Shown piece by piece: positions 28,746 through 38,652 of a stretch of 64,000 nucleotides of DNA (position 1 is its first letter; the number at the start of each line of letters is the position of its first letter). The notes beneath the pieces are model-generated. The model was not told the DNA's origin and made no database searches. It saw only the letters and a list, made by a program, of their open reading frames with translations. The DNA comes from Methanocaldococcus fervens AG86 (GTDB lineage: Archaea > AGJL01 > Methanococci > Methanococcales > Methanocaldococcaceae): contig NC_013156.1 of assembly GCF_000023985.1 (NCBI RefSeq), positions 1,042,363 to 1,106,362 of the forward strand, given 5' to 3'. Made by a program: the position numbers and the translations under genes.

Positions 28746-29870
28746 ATGTTGAGAGCAGAAAATTTATCAGTTGGATACGGAAATTACGTTGTAGTTAAGG
28801 GCATAAATTTAGAAATAAAGGAAGGAGAGATTTTATGTATTATAGGGCCGAATGGAGCTGGAAAATCTACACTTTTAAAAACAATAGCAAGTTATTTGGA
28901 GCCAAAGGAAGGGGTAGTTTATTTAAATGGAAAAAAGATTCATGATTTAAAACCTAAAGATTTAGCTAAAGAGATGGCAGTGGTTTTAACGGAAAGGGTT
29001 AATCCAGGGAATATGACGGGTTTTGATATTATAGCAATTGGGAGATATCCATATACTGACTTATTTGGTAGATTAAGTGAGAAAGACAAAAAAATAATAG
29101 TCGAATCTGCAAGGGCAGTTAATGCAGAATATCTGTTGAAAAAGAATTTCTTTGAGATGAGTGATGGAGAAAGGCAGAAGATAATGATAGCGAGGTCTTT
29201 AGCTCAAGAGCCAAGAGTTTTAATCTTGGATGAGCCTACTTCATTCTTAGATGCAAGACACAAGATTGAACTAACTTTGTTGTTGAGAAAGTTGGCTGAC
29301 GAAAAGAATCTGGCAATAGTTGTAACCTTACACGATATTGAGCTTGCTTTAAGAATCGCGGATAAGATGGCTTTGATAAAAGACCATAAAGTTATTGCCT
29401 ACGGATATCCTGAAAATATAATGAAAAGGGATGTGGTCAATAATCTCTATGATTTAAAAAATGCCAATTATAGCGAGGTTATTGGATATTTTGAGTTAAA
29501 AAATAATCATAAAATAGATAAAAAGGTCTTTGTTATCTGCGGAGGGGGAAGTGGTGTTAATGCTTTAAGATATTTGGTTAAAAATGGATATAAAGTAGTT
29601 GTTGGTGTTTTACATAAAAATGATGCTGATTACTTTGTAGCAGAGGCGATGGGAGTTGAAATAATTGCAGAGGAGGCATATAGTAGGATATCAGAAGAAA
29701 AATTTAAAGAAGCTTTAAAGGAATTAAAGACATCTGATGTTGTTGTTTATACGGATTTTCCAATTGGGGAGATGAATGAATTAAATGTAAATCTTGTTGA
29801 GGAGGCAAAAAAACTTGGAAAGAAAATTATTTATTACAATGGTGATATTTCGGTTTTAAAAGAGATTTAA
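28746..29870 (+). CDS. FecCD-type importer ATPase with a C-terminal Rossmann-like extension
   Basis: 374 aa. Residues 1-240 form the ATPase (GPNGAGKST, MSDGERQKIMIARSLA, VLILDEPTSFLD, LHDIELALR), whose signature has SDG in place of SGG. Residues about 258-374 add a separate alpha/beta domain beginning KKVFVICGGGSGVNALRYL, with a Gly-rich loop and LVEEAKKLGKKIIYYNGD. That is absent from ordinary BtuD/FepC proteins but known in methanococcal homologues such as MJ0873. The extension may bind a nucleotide or sense the substrate. It is convergent with the permeases, overlapping the stop by 4 bp, and divergent from the binding protein. Confidence 0.88.
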   Translation: MLRAENLSVGYGNYVVVKGINLEIKEGEILCIIGPNGAGKSTLLKTIASYLEPKEGVVYLNGKKIHDLKPKDLAKEMAVVLTERVNPGNMTGFDIIAIGRYPYTDLFGRLSEKDKKIIVESARAVNAEYLLKKNFFEMSDGERQKIMIARSLAQEPRVLILDEPTSFLDARHKIELTLLLRKLADEKNLAIVVTLHDIELALRIADKMALIKDHKVIAYGYPENIMKRDVVNNLYDLKNANYSEVIGYFELKNNHKIDKKVFVICGGGSGVNALRYLVKNGYKVVVGVLHKNDADYFVAEAMGVEIIAEEAYSRISEEKFKEALKELKTSDVVVYTDFPIGEMNELNVNLVEEAKKLGKKIIYYNGDISVLKEI

Positions 29871-30937
29871 TCAATTTTTATATTTTTCTCTCCTTTATAA
29901 ACCAAGTATATAACCAATAAACCACCCAATATGTCTAAAACTGCTCCAATAGGAAGAGGGGAGGCAGATCTTTCTATGCCGTAGATGTAGTTGAGCGGGA
30001 CAAAGTATTTTAGAGAGACAATGTGGCATAAGACCATTAAAACAGCTCCTAATAGCATTGAAGTTGGCATTAAATACCTATGATCAGATGTTTTTATTAA
30101 AGGTCTTGCTAAATATGGGGCGATTAATCCAATGAATGCTATGGAGCCAACAAATGGAATTATAGCTCCAGTGATGAATGAGGCAAAGAACAATATTAAA
30201 ATTCTTGTTTTCTTTATATTTAATCCAAAGCTTTTTGCATATCTCTCTCCAAATAACAAGGCGTTTAAGGGTTTTAATAAATATACAACTCCAATAACAA
30301 ATATAATTGTGCAAACAGTCATTGGGGCCATATCATCTAAACGAATCCTCGTTAAACTACCAATTACAAATTCCCAATATTGGTGAATTTGGATATCTTC
30401 AGCATTGGCTATTAAATAATCTCTAACTCCTCCAAGCAAATAACCAAGCAATAAAGCAACTATTATAACTCCATTAGCTTCTTGAACTCTATATGCGATT
30501 ATTAGAAGCATAATCATCGCAAAAATTCCACCAATCCAACCAGCAATAAGGATTTTTGTAATATAATCTGTAGTTATTGCATCTAAAAGTTTTGAAACAT
30601 TATCTAAAAATATAACTAAAGATGCTATCAATAGAACTCCAGAAGTTATGCCAGTGGTGTAAGGAGAGGCTAATAAATTCCTAAATAATGTTTGTAGCAT
30701 TAAACCAGCCCCAGCTAATGTTAAACCAACAATTACAGCCCCTAATATTGGAGGTATTCTACATTTTTTTATAATGAGGTCTTTAAATTCATCTCCTGAA
30801 CTTCCTTTCAATAAAAAGTTGGTTATATCTTCATATGTTATTGATTTTGCATTTCCACCAATATAACATCCAACAATTGGCAGAACTACAGATAATGCTA
30901 ATAAAATTAATATTATAGTTATTGCTCTTTTGTTCAT
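29867..30937 (-). CDS. FecCD-family permease
   Basis: 356-aa membrane protein with about nine to ten helices and the BtuC/FecCD signature in GIGNxLxxPxxxG form (LQTLFRNLLASPYTTGITSG) and GSIAFIGLIAPYLAR. It starts immediately after the stop of the upstream permease (TAAATG), so the two are translationally coupled and probably form a heterodimer. Confidence 0.92.
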   Translation of the reverse strand: MNKRAITIILILLALSVVLPIVGCYIGGNAKSITYEDITNFLLKGSSGDEFKDLIIKKCRIPPILGAVIVGLTLAGAGLMLQTLFRNLLASPYTTGITSGVLLIASLVIFLDNVSKLLDAITTDYITKILIAGWIGGIFAMIMLLIIAYRVQEANGVIIVALLLGYLLGGVRDYLIANAEDIQIHQYWEFVIGSLTRIRLDDMAPMTVCTIIFVIGVVYLLKPLNALLFGERYAKSFGLNIKKTRILILFFASFITGAIIPFVGSIAFIGLIAPYLARPLIKTSDHRYLMPTSMLLGAVLMVLCHIVSLKYFVPLNYIYGIERSASPLPIGAVLDILGGLLVIYLVYKGEKNIKID

Positions 30938-31987
30938 TTAAATCCCCAGCTTTCTTACTTTTAAGTATATGAAAATTGCAATTGGAGCTCCAATTATTGA
31001 CAATGGGCAGGAAAGCCCTAATATGTTTGATGATGCTGGAATCACAACTCCTGGTCTAACCAATATATCTGCAATAACCAAAAACAAACTGCCCAATAAA
31101 GCGGTTACTGGCATTACATAGATGTGTTTTGATGTTCCACATAACATCCTCGCTAAAATAGGACACATTATTCCTATAAAGGCAATAGGCCCAGTAAATG
31201 CTACAACAGTTGCAGTTAAGATACAAGATAACAAAATTAGTTCTGTTTTAAGTTTTTTAATATTTACTCCAACGCTAATGGCATATTTCTCCCCTAAAAG
31301 ATTAGCATCAAGCTTTTTTGATAGGAAGATTATCGTCAATATTGAAGTTGGAATTAAGATTATTGCCATAATTTTAATTTGAAGGGCTGTTAAATTAGCA
31401 ACAGAACCCATTCCCCACATTAAGTATTCAGATAGCTTGCTTGCCTCTTCGTTGATATGGCTTCCCATGTATATGATGATAGTAGTGAAACCATAGGCAA
31501 TAGAACCAATCATCATTCCACAAATTAGTAGGGTTGAGACCTGCTTAACTGCCCTTGCTATGTTTATAACGACAAATACTGTTATTAAAGAGCCTATGTA
31601 AGCGGCAATAATCCTTCCCCAAATGTCATGAGGAATCCCAAACCCAAAAAGTATTGATGTGAATATATATAAAACAACACCTAAAGATGCTCCACTCGCT
31701 ACCCCAATTAGGTAAGGATCTGCCAATGGATTTCTAAAATAGCCTTGCATTAAAATTCCTGCTAAAGCGATAGACATTCCAGCAATGATTGCTCCAACAG
31801 TTCTTAAAATCCTTAATTTTTCAATAATTTTATCTTTAATTGGATTACCTGTAGTGCCATTTAGGATGTAATTTTTTACATCTTCATAGCTAACTTTAAT
31901 ACTACCTGCAGTTAAGCTGTAAATTGATGAAACAGCAAGCAATACTGTTAAAATTACGCATAGGGAAATAACTCTTTTTACTCCCAA
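30938..31987 (-). CDS. FecCD-family permease, second subunit
   Basis: 349-aa paralogue of the adjacent permease, with [21 protein letters not shown] and [17 protein letters not shown] motifs. It is first in the two-gene transcript. The 284-bp upstream gap is AT-rich and holds promoter-like sequence but no recognisable Fe or B12 operator or riboswitch. Confidence 0.92.
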   Translation of the reverse strand: MGVKRVISLCVILTVLLAVSSIYSLTAGSIKVSYEDVKNYILNGTTGNPIKDKIIEKLRILRTVGAIIAGMSIALAGILMQGYFRNPLADPYLIGVASGASLGVVLYIFTSILFGFGIPHDIWGRIIAAYIGSLITVFVVINIARAVKQVSTLLICGMMIGSIAYGFTTIIIYMGSHINEEASKLSEYLMWGMGSVANLTALQIKIMAIILIPTSILTIIFLSKKLDANLLGEKYAISVGVNIKKLKTELILLSCILTATVVAFTGPIAFIGIMCPILARMLCGTSKHIYVMPVTALLGSLFLVIADILVRPGVVIPASSNILGLSCPLSIIGAPIAIFIYLKVRKLGI

Positions 31988-32271
31988 ACAACCACCATAG
32001 AATTTTTATGAAAAATGGTTTAATGGTGTTATTTAAGTGTTATGATTTTATTTTTGTTAATATTTGGTATTACATCACAATTGTGGATAAATGTAATATT
32101 AAAGAATTTTTAATGAATTATAAAACTCATTTTAATATTATATACTTTATTGCAAAATTATTTTAGTGATTAAATAATTAAATATATAAATACATAATTA
32201 CAAAAAATAAGTTAAATAAAATAATTAGCTTAAAAATAACATTAAAACAGTTTAACGATTAAGGGGGAATC
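31988..32271. other. Intergenic region, no gene seen
   Basis: About 284 bp, very AT-rich, between the divergent permease and Sua5 genes. Several TATA-like runs are present (for example near 32180-32200). No open frame, hairpin, riboswitch or GC-rich island is visible. Confidence 0.6.
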
Positions 32272-32895
32272 ATGAAATTAAATAAAATAATAAAAATATA
32301 CGAATTTGATGAAAATGAAAGAAAAAAGATTTTGAATTTTTTAAAAGAGGAACTGTTGAATGGAAAAATTATTATCTGCGGAACTGATACGTTGTATGGC
32401 ATTTCAGCAAACGCATTAGATGAAAATGCTGTAAAAAAAGTATATAAAATAAAGAAGAGGGATTTCAACAAACCACTATCAATATGTGTTAAAAATAAGG
32501 AGGAGATTGAAAAATATGCCTATGTAAATGATTTAGCTAAAAAAATTATTGATGAGTTTCTTCCAGGACCTTTAACAATAATTTTAAAGAAAAAACCCAT
32601 AATTCCAGATATTGTAGCTAAGGATTACATTGGAATAAGGATTCCAGATGAGGCTATTATTAGAGAGCTCTCCATAGTTCCTTTAACAACAACTTCGGCA
32701 AACATCTCCGGAGAAAAAAGCCCAACAGCTGTGGAAGAGATAAATCCTGAGATTTTAAAAAAAGTGGATTATGTTGTTGATATAGGAAAATGTAAGTATT
32801 CAAAACCTTCTACAATTATTAAAATAGAGGATAACAAAATAATTCCAATTAGAGAAGGGGCCATCCCCATATCAAAAATTAAAGAGATGAGATAA
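32272..32895 (+). CDS. sua5: L-threonylcarbamoyladenylate synthase (Sua5/YrdC)
   Basis: 207-aa YrdC-domain enzyme making threonylcarbamoyl-AMP for tRNA t6A37. KxR/SxN-type substrate-site residues lie in CGTDTLYGISANA, KKRDFNKPLSICV, FLPGPLTIILKK, YIGIRIPDE and PLTTTSANISGEKSP. It lacks the C-terminal Sua5 domain, so it is a YrdC-length protein. RBS GGGGGAATC. Interestingly, the window also encodes Elp3 and the ms2t6A enzyme, but at separate sites. Confidence 0.9.
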   Translation: MKLNKIIKIYEFDENERKKILNFLKEELLNGKIIICGTDTLYGISANALDENAVKKVYKIKKRDFNKPLSICVKNKEEIEKYAYVNDLAKKIIDEFLPGPLTIILKKKPIIPDIVAKDYIGIRIPDEAIIRELSIVPLTTTSANISGEKSPTAVEEINPEILKKVDYVVDIGKCKYSKPSTIIKIEDNKIIPIREGAIPISKIKEMR

Positions 32896-32898
32896 GGT

Positions 32899-33816
32899 TT
32901 ATCCCTCTTCTTCCTCACTCATAGTTTTGTAGAACTCTCCATACTCTACTTGACTCTCTTTGCTCATCAACTTGTCAATTGAGTTCTTCATAATCATTGC
33001 ATACAAATCAATTAAATCCCTATATTTAACCTCTGGTAATCCAGTGTAGACAAATAAAACTTTTTTAAATCCTCCTCTTGTAGCGTTCTCGACTAAGTAT
33101 GTGGATAAAGCCTCAACTAATGGATCTACTGGTGGATAACCTTTACCTAATGGAACTCTCTTTTTATAGAATCTTTTTCCGTATTTAAGCCCAATAACTT
33201 GTGAGAATCTGAAATGCATTATGTAATCTGATATTTTATCCATTCTTTTGAAAATCTTTAGCCACCAATCAACATCCGCCTTCTCAGATGCTTCATCTAA
33301 ATCATCTTTCTCATAAACTTCTAATTCATTTAAAAATATATTTTCCAACTGTAAGGATGGAATAATCTTTATATCTTCCTCTTTAGCCGCTTTAACAAGC
33401 TCTTCAATCTCATCTAATGTTCCAAACTCCCCAATATTTGTCGCTGGCTCTGGAGAGTAAATAATATCGTTATTGACTTCACTGAATTTTTTCAAAACAT
33501 CTAAATGGTAGTTCAAATCATCCCCCACTCTTCTACCTAAGTGATAGTTGTATATCTCAGCCCCACACAATGTAGCTTTTTCTATTGCTGAAAGATGTCC
33601 TTTTAACCCTTTTTCTGAAGATAAGTTGTAGTAAGGTCCATGAGCTATTATTGAGGTGAAATATTCTTCACTTAATTTTTTGTAACTTTCATAGTATCCA
33701 GATGGCAATCTTCTTGATAAAACTGCAGGAGGGATTTCTGTAATCCTTGTTCCTAACAATGCCGCCTGTTTTAATGTTGACAAAGCGTTGTAAGTCCCCC
33801 ACTCGAATAGTATCAT
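32899..33816 (-). CDS. AP-endonuclease-2/xylose-isomerase-like TIM barrel protein
   Basis: 305-aa protein with the endonuclease IV-like barrel pattern: TEIPPAVLSRRLPSGYYESY, IIAHGPYYNLSS, IYNYHLGRRVG, IIYSPEPATNIGEFG and IIPSLQLENI. Histidines and glutamates sit where metal ligands occur, but the C-terminal third departs from true Nfo. RBS AGGTGAGAAA. Converges on sua5. Catalytic activity unknown. A second, closer Nfo-like barrel is at 49904. Confidence 0.7.
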   Translation of the reverse strand: MILFEWGTYNALSTLKQAALLGTRITEIPPAVLSRRLPSGYYESYKKLSEEYFTSIIAHGPYYNLSSEKGLKGHLSAIEKATLCGAEIYNYHLGRRVGDDLNYHLDVLKKFSEVNNDIIYSPEPATNIGEFGTLDEIEELVKAAKEEDIKIIPSLQLENIFLNELEVYEKDDLDEASEKADVDWWLKIFKRMDKISDYIMHFRFSQVIGLKYGKRFYKKRVPLGKGYPPVDPLVEALSTYLVENATRGGFKKVLFVYTGLPEVKYRDLIDLYAMIMKNSIDKLMSKESQVEYGEFYKTMSEEEEG

Positions 33817-33903
33817 TTTCTCACCTAAATTTTTCTTCTATAGTAAATAATATAAGCATTAAACATATATAAACATTTCAATTAAAAACCAATGGTGACA
33901 AGG

Positions 33904-35184
33904 ATGATAATCAAAAAAATTAAGGAATTAACGAGAGAAGAGAAGGAAAAAATAATTAACAGGAACAAAGCTAACTTTGAAGAAATACTGCCAACAGTCA
34001 TGGAGATTTTAAAGGATGTTAAGGAAAAAGGAGATGAAGCTTTAAAGTATTACACAAAAAAATTTGATGGCGTTGAAATAGATAATTTTAAAGTTACAGA
34101 AGAGGAGATAGAAGAAGCTTATAACTCAGTAGATTATAAAATTGTTGAAGCAATAGAAAAAGCCAGGGAAAACATTTATTACTTCCACAAAAAGCAGATG
34201 GAGAATATAAAAGATTTAAAAATAAATAAAGATGGAATAATATTGGGGCAGGTTGTTAGAGCAATAGAAAAAGTTGGATGCTACGTTCCTGGAGGGAGAG
34301 CGTTTTATCCTTCAACTGTTTTGATGACAACAATCCCTGCAAAGGTTGCTGGATGTGAAGAGATATATATCACCTCTCCACCAACAAAAGAAGGAAAGGG
34401 AAATCCATCTACATTAATAGCAGGAGATATCGTTGGAGTTTCAGCAATTTACAAAGTTGGAGGAGTTCAGGCTATAGGAGCTTTAGCTTACGGAACGGAA
34501 ACAATTCCAAAAGTTGATATTATTGTTGGGCCAGGTAATATATATGTAACAACGGCAAAAAAGATGGTTTATGGGGAGGTAGCTATTGATTTCTTAGCAG
34601 GACCTTCGGAAGTTTTAATTATCGCCGATGAAACAGCAAATACAGAATTTGTTGCATTGGATTTCATTGCTCAAGCTGAACACGACCCTAACGCCTCCTG
34701 TATAATAGCAACAACCTCTGAAACTAAGGCAGAGGAAATTAAAAATAAAATATTTGAAGAGATAGAAAGAGTTGAAAGGAAAGATATTATTTTAAAAGCT
34801 TTGGAAAACTCTGCCATATTAATTGGTGATTTAGAAGAGTGTATAGAGTTTTCAAACTTATATGCTCCAGAACATTTAGAAATATTAACTAAAAATCCAG
34901 ATGAGGTTTTGAATAATATTAAACATGCTGGAAGTGTATTTTTAGGAGATTATAGCCCCGTTCCAGTTGGAGATTATGCCTCTGGAACAAATCATGTTTT
35001 GCCAACGTCACAGTTTGCAAGAATGAGCTCTGGTCTAAATGTAGAAACGTTTTTAAAGAAGATAACTTATCAAAAATTAGATAAAGAAAGTTTAAAAAAC
35101 ATTGCTGATATTGTTATTACATTGGCTGAGGCTGAAGGGTTGTTTGGACACGCTGAAGCGGTTAGAAGGAGGTTAGAAAAATAG
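33904..35184 (+). CDS. hisD: Histidinol dehydrogenase
   Basis: 426-aa enzyme for the last two steps of histidine synthesis. Recognised by VPGGRAFYPSTVLMTTIPAKVAG-like sequence split over 34281-34350, VGGVQAIGALAYGTETIPKV, FLAGPSEVLIIADETA, AQAEHDPNASC and YSPVPVGDYASGTNHVLPTS. GGTGAC just before ATG 33904 makes that start better than 33892. It is monocistronic here, with other his genes absent. Confidence 0.95.
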   Translation: MIIKKIKELTREEKEKIINRNKANFEEILPTVMEILKDVKEKGDEALKYYTKKFDGVEIDNFKVTEEEIEEAYNSVDYKIVEAIEKARENIYYFHKKQMENIKDLKINKDGIILGQVVRAIEKVGCYVPGGRAFYPSTVLMTTIPAKVAGCEEIYITSPPTKEGKGNPSTLIAGDIVGVSAIYKVGGVQAIGALAYGTETIPKVDIIVGPGNIYVTTAKKMVYGEVAIDFLAGPSEVLIIADETANTEFVALDFIAQAEHDPNASCIIATTSETKAEEIKNKIFEEIERVERKDIILKALENSAILIGDLEECIEFSNLYAPEHLEILTKNPDEVLNNIKHAGSVFLGDYSPVPVGDYASGTNHVLPTSQFARMSSGLNVETFLKKITYQKLDKESLKNIADIVITLAEAEGLFGHAEAVRRRLEK

Positions 35185-35245
35185 TATAAATTAATTTAAG
35201 TTTTAGTAAAAATAAATAAAAATTTGGTTAGAACGGTGAAAATTA

Positions 35246-35566
35246 ATGACATTATTACTTTTATTAATTTTAGTTTTTGGTTTGGTAGGTTTTGGATTAC
35301 TATTGGGGTATTTATTGTTTGGCAGAAGAAGAGAAGTTGTTTATACTACTGGAGAAGCTAATAGAATGGTTGTGGTTGATAGAAGAGATAATTTATTAGG
35401 AACTGCAGCTGCTGTTGCTGGTGGAGTTGTAGCTGGAGAGTTAATAGCCGATGCTATGGAAGATTTGATGGATAGAGATGTTGAAGAGGAAATAATTAAT
35501 GGAGTAGATGATGTTGGCGAAACAATAAGTGATGCTGTTGATGACTTTGGAGATATTGATTTTTAA
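35246..35566 (+). CDS. Small membrane protein with glycine-rich helices
   Basis: 106 aa. One strong N-terminal transmembrane helix (LLLLLILVFGLVGFGLLLGYLLFG) is followed by RRR (positive-inside anchor), then a Gly/Ala helix (GTAAAVAGGVVAGELIADAME, marginally hydrophobic) and an acidic tail rich in Asp/Glu/Val. RBS GGTGAAAA. 27 bp before the ACT-domain gene. Not recognised. Confidence 0.65.
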   Translation: MTLLLLLILVFGLVGFGLLLGYLLFGRRREVVYTTGEANRMVVVDRRDNLLGTAAAVAGGVVAGELIADAMEDLMDRDVEEEIINGVDDVGETISDAVDDFGDIDF

Positions 35567-35592
35567 TCCAATAACTTATTATATGTGAGAGT

Positions 35593-36249
35593 ATGGAAAT
35601 TGGAATAAGTATAGAGGCAGATAACAAGATTGGAGTTTTACACAAACTTACTGGAATTCTTTCTGAATTGGGGGGAAATATAACTTACACTCAACAATTT
35701 ATTAAAAGTGATGGTAATACTGGATTTATTTACATGGAAGTTGAGGGAATTGAAGATATTGAGGAATTAAAGAAGAGAATGGAACGTTGTGAATATGTGA
35801 AAAGCTTTGAAATTCACAGCTCACTAAAAAAGATTTATGGTAAAAGGGTTATTATTATTGGCGGAGGGGCTCAAGTTGCTGAAGTTGCAAGAGGGGCGAT
35901 AAGTGAGGCGGATAGACACAACATAAGGGGAGAGAGAATTAGCGTAGACACTCTTCCAATAGTTGGTGAGGAAAATTTATATGAGGCTGTTAAGGCAGTT
36001 TCAACCTTACCAAGAGTTGGGATTTTAGTTTTGGCAGGATCTTTAATGGGGGGAAAGATAACTGAAGCAGTTAAAGAACTGAAAGAAAAAACAGGAATTC
36101 CAGTAATAAGCTTAAAAATGTTTGGTTCTGTTCCAAAAGTGGCTGATTTGGTTGTTGGAGATCCTCTACAAGCTGGTGTCTTGGCAGTTATGGCTATTGC
36201 TGAAACAGCAAAATTTGACATAAATAAGGTTAAAGGAAGAGTCCTATAA
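35593..36249 (+). CDS. ACT domain protein with DUF5612-like C-terminus
   Basis: 218 aa. Residues 1-75 are an ACT domain (IGISIEADNKIGVLHKLTGI, ITYTQQFI, GFIYMEVEGIED), expected to bind an amino acid. The rest is a Rossmann-like region (KRVIIIGGGAQVAEVARGAIS, VGILVLAGSLMGGKITEAV, VPKVADLVVGDPLQAGVLAVMAI). It is conserved in methanogens and is probably a regulatory sensor. Its stop codon lies within CTATAAATGAA, the first bases shared with the palindromic element after elp3. Confidence 0.8.
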   Translation: MEIGISIEADNKIGVLHKLTGILSELGGNITYTQQFIKSDGNTGFIYMEVEGIEDIEELKKRMERCEYVKSFEIHSSLKKIYGKRVIIIGGGAQVAEVARGAISEADRHNIRGERISVDTLPIVGEENLYEAVKAVSTLPRVGILVLAGSLMGGKITEAVKELKEKTGIPVISLKMFGSVPKVADLVVGDPLQAGVLAVMAIAETAKFDINKVKGRVL

Positions 36250-36440
36250 ATGAAACTTTTAGAAAAAGTTGAATGAAAATCATAGATTTTCATAGCTGGA
36301 AAGCTTTGCTTTCCATTTCATCAAAACGGATGCATTAAGAGGGGTTAAAGCCCCTCATAATGTCTCTTTTATAGTGGAGTTGCCAAAAGGCAACTCCACT
36401 CCGGGTATAGCAATAGGGCGGTAGTCCTATTTTTCCTAAA
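36250..36440 (+). repeat. Modular palindromic element, copy 2 (after the ACT gene)
   Basis: Five palindromes in series: ATGAAAATC-ATA-GATTTTCAT (36273-36293), GGAAAGC-TTT-GCTTTCC (36298-36314), GAGGGG-N6-CCCCTC (36339-36356) within GCATTA/TAATGT arms, AGTGGAGTTGCC-AAAA-GGCAACTCCACT (36373-36400, perfect 12-bp stem), and ATAGGGC/GTCCTAT (36413-36430, imperfect). The first about 120 bp are about 97% identical to copy 3. Confidence 0.8.
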
Positions 36441-36465
36441 AGGCTGTTTTAATAAATTTTTATTA

Positions 36466-36924
36466 TTATTTTTTAACCTTTTCAACAACTCTAATTCCAA
36501 AAATCTCAGCGGTTTTGTATTGTCCATTCTCATCTTTTTCAGCAGATTTAACCATATCCCAAATTGTCAATAAAGCTATAGAAACTCCAGTTAATGCTTC
36601 CATTTCAATTCCAGTTTTATAAGTAGTTTTTACTGAACAAATTGCCTTTATTTTATCTTCAAACACTTCAAAATCAATATTTACTGAAGTTATTGGTATT
36701 GGATGGCACATTGGAATTAATTCGTAAGTTTTCTTAACCGCTAAAATTCCAGCAATTTGAGCAGTTGTTAAAACATTTCCTTTTTTGATTTTCTGCTCTT
36801 TTATTAGCTTAATTGTTTCTGGTTTTAATTTTATATAACCTTCAGCAACGCAAAACCTTTCGACATCTTCTTTTTCTGAGATGTCAACCATTTTAACGCC
36901 TTTATCATCAACATGAGTTAGCAT
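36466..36924 (-). CDS. moaC: Cyclic pyranopterin monophosphate synthase MoaC
   Basis: 152-aa molybdopterin (tungstopterin) synthesis enzyme. Family motifs [24 protein letters not shown], split here as [14 protein letters not shown] and [10 protein letters not shown], plus [34 protein letters not shown]. The cofactor is needed by formylmethanofuran dehydrogenase. Confidence 0.95.
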   Translation of the reverse strand: MLTHVDDKGVKMVDISEKEDVERFCVAEGYIKLKPETIKLIKEQKIKKGNVLTTAQIAGILAVKKTYELIPMCHPIPITSVNIDFEVFEDKIKAICSVKTTYKTGIEMEALTGVSIALLTIWDMVKSAEKDENGQYKTAEIFGIRVVEKVKK

Positions 36925-37041
36925 TTAACCACCAATAGTTTATTAAATAATTTACAATTTAGTAGCATATGACTTAAATTATATAAATCATTTTTATGAG
37001 TATATTTATATATGTAAGTTTAAAGTTTATTGGTGATCATC

Positions 37042-38652
37042 ATGGATGAAAAAACAAAGTTAATGAGATGTATCATTGAGAGGATATTAGAGGAGTATAA
37101 AGAAGGAAAAACATTAGATAAAAAAAGAATTGAGCAAATTAAAGCTGAGTGTTTGAGAATTCATAGAATTGGTATTGGACATCCTTCAAACTCTGAAATT
37201 TTGCAGTATGCTACTGAAGAAGAAAAAAAGATTTTAATTCCAATATTAAGAAAAAAGCCAGTTAGAACTATCTCCGGAGTTGCTGTTGTTGCTGTTATGA
37301 CCTCTCCAGAAAAATGTCCACATGGAAAGTGTATGTTTTGCCCAGGAGGAGTTGGAAGCGTCTTTGGAGACGTTCCTCAAAGCTATACTGGAAGAGAACC
37401 GGCCACTATGAGAGGTTTGATGTTTGGCTTTGACCCATATCTTCAAACAAAGGCAAGGATTGAACAGTTGGAAAAGGTAGGACATCCAACAAATAAGATA
37501 GAGCTTATTATAATGGGAGGAACGTTTCCAGCGAGAGATATAAGTTATCAAGATTGGTTTATTAAGAGATGCTTAGATGCTATGAACGGAGTAGAGGCGA
37601 GTAGCTTAGAAGAGGCTCAGAAGATAAATGAAACTGCAGAGCATAGATGTGTTGCTTTGTGCGTAGAAACAAGACCTGATTATTGTGGAGAAAAAGAGAT
37701 AAATCAAATGTTGAAGTTAGGAGCTACAAGGGTAGAGTTAGGGGTTCAAACAATATACAATGAGATTTTGGAGTTTTGTAAGAGAGGGCATACTGTTGAG
37801 GATACCATAAAAGCTACTCAGCTATTAAAAGATAGCGGTTTAAAGGTCTCTTATCATTTAATGCCAGGAATGCCAGGCTCTGACATGGAGATGGACAAAA
37901 AAATGTTTAGAGAGATTTTTGAAAATCCTGATTTTAAGCCAGATATGGTTAAGATATACCCATGCTTAGTTGTTAAGGGAACTGAGCTTTATGAAATGTG
38001 GAAGAGAGGGGAGTATAGACCATATAGAGAGGAAGAGGCAATAGAGATAATTAGCTATGCAAAATCAATAATGCCAAAATGGGTAAGAACTTCAAGAATT
38101 CAAAGGGATATTCCAGCTACAGTAATAGTTGATGGAGTTAAAAAGAGTAATTTGGGAGAGCTCGTTTATAAATATATGGAAAAGCATGGAATTAAATGCA
38201 AGTGTATAAGATGTAGGGAAGTAGGGCATGTGATGTATAAAAAAGGAATAATGCCAGAGATCGAGCATATAAAACTATGTAGGGAGGAGTATGAAGCAAG
38301 TGGCGGAACTGAAATATTTTTATCCTATGAAGATGTGAATAATGATATTTTAATAGCATTTTTAAGATTGAGAGAGCCATACAAACCATTTAGAAAAGAG
38401 ATTGATGAAAATACTATGTTGGTTAGACAGTTGCATGTTTGTGGGCAAGAAAAACCATTAACTAAGGATTTGAAGGAAATTACCTGGCAACATAAAGGGT
38501 ATGGAAGAAAGCTTTTACAAGAGGCGGAAAGAATAGCAAAAGAAGAGTTTGGAAAGAAAAAGATTTTAGTGACAAGTGGTATTGGTGTTAGGGAATACTA
38601 TAGAAAGTTGGGATATGAGAGAATTGGGCCTTATATGGGCAAATATCTATAA
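37042..38652 (+). CDS. elp3: Elp3-like tRNA uridine(34) acetyltransferase
   Basis: 536-aa radical SAM plus GNAT enzyme that forms cm5U34 in tRNA. CPHGKCMFCPGG gives the C-x4-C-x2-C cluster motif of Elp3. GVQTIYNEIL and SYHLMPGMPGSD follow, and the C-terminal GNAT domain (about 390-536) contains QHKGYGRKLLQEAERIA. GGTGAT at 37032-37037 selects ATG 37042. It corresponds to MJ1136. Its stop codon overlaps the start of element copy 3. Confidence 0.95.
   Translation: MDEKTKLMRCIIERILEEYKEGKTLDKKRIEQIKAECLRIHRIGIGHPSNSEILQYATEEEKKILIPILRKKPVRTISGVAVVAVMTSPEKCPHGKCMFCPGGVGSVFGDVPQSYTGREPATMRGLMFGFDPYLQTKARIEQLEKVGHPTNKIELIIMGGTFPARDISYQDWFIKRCLDAMNGVEASSLEEAQKINETAEHRCVALCVETRPDYCGEKEINQMLKLGATRVELGVQTIYNEILEFCKRGHTVEDTIKATQLLKDSGLKVSYHLMPGMPGSDMEMDKKMFREIFENPDFKPDMVKIYPCLVVKGTELYEMWKRGEYRPYREEEAIEIISYAKSIMPKWVRTSRIQRDIPATVIVDGVKKSNLGELVYKYMEKHGIKCKCIRCREVGHVMYKKGIMPEIEHIKLCREEYEASGGTEIFLSYEDVNNDILIAFLRLREPYKPFRKEIDENTMLVRQLHVCGQEKPLTKDLKEITWQHKGYGRKLLQEAERIAKEEFGKKKILVTSGIGVREYYRKLGYERIGPYMGKYL

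Noticed and set aside
30084-31382. Plus-strand open frames within the permease genes
   Set aside because: Shadows of strongly hydrophobic coding sequence; no start signals.
28570-32271. Cobalamin riboswitch for the FecCD-type importer
   Set aside because: No B12-box-like sequence or structured leader was seen upstream of any of the four genes.
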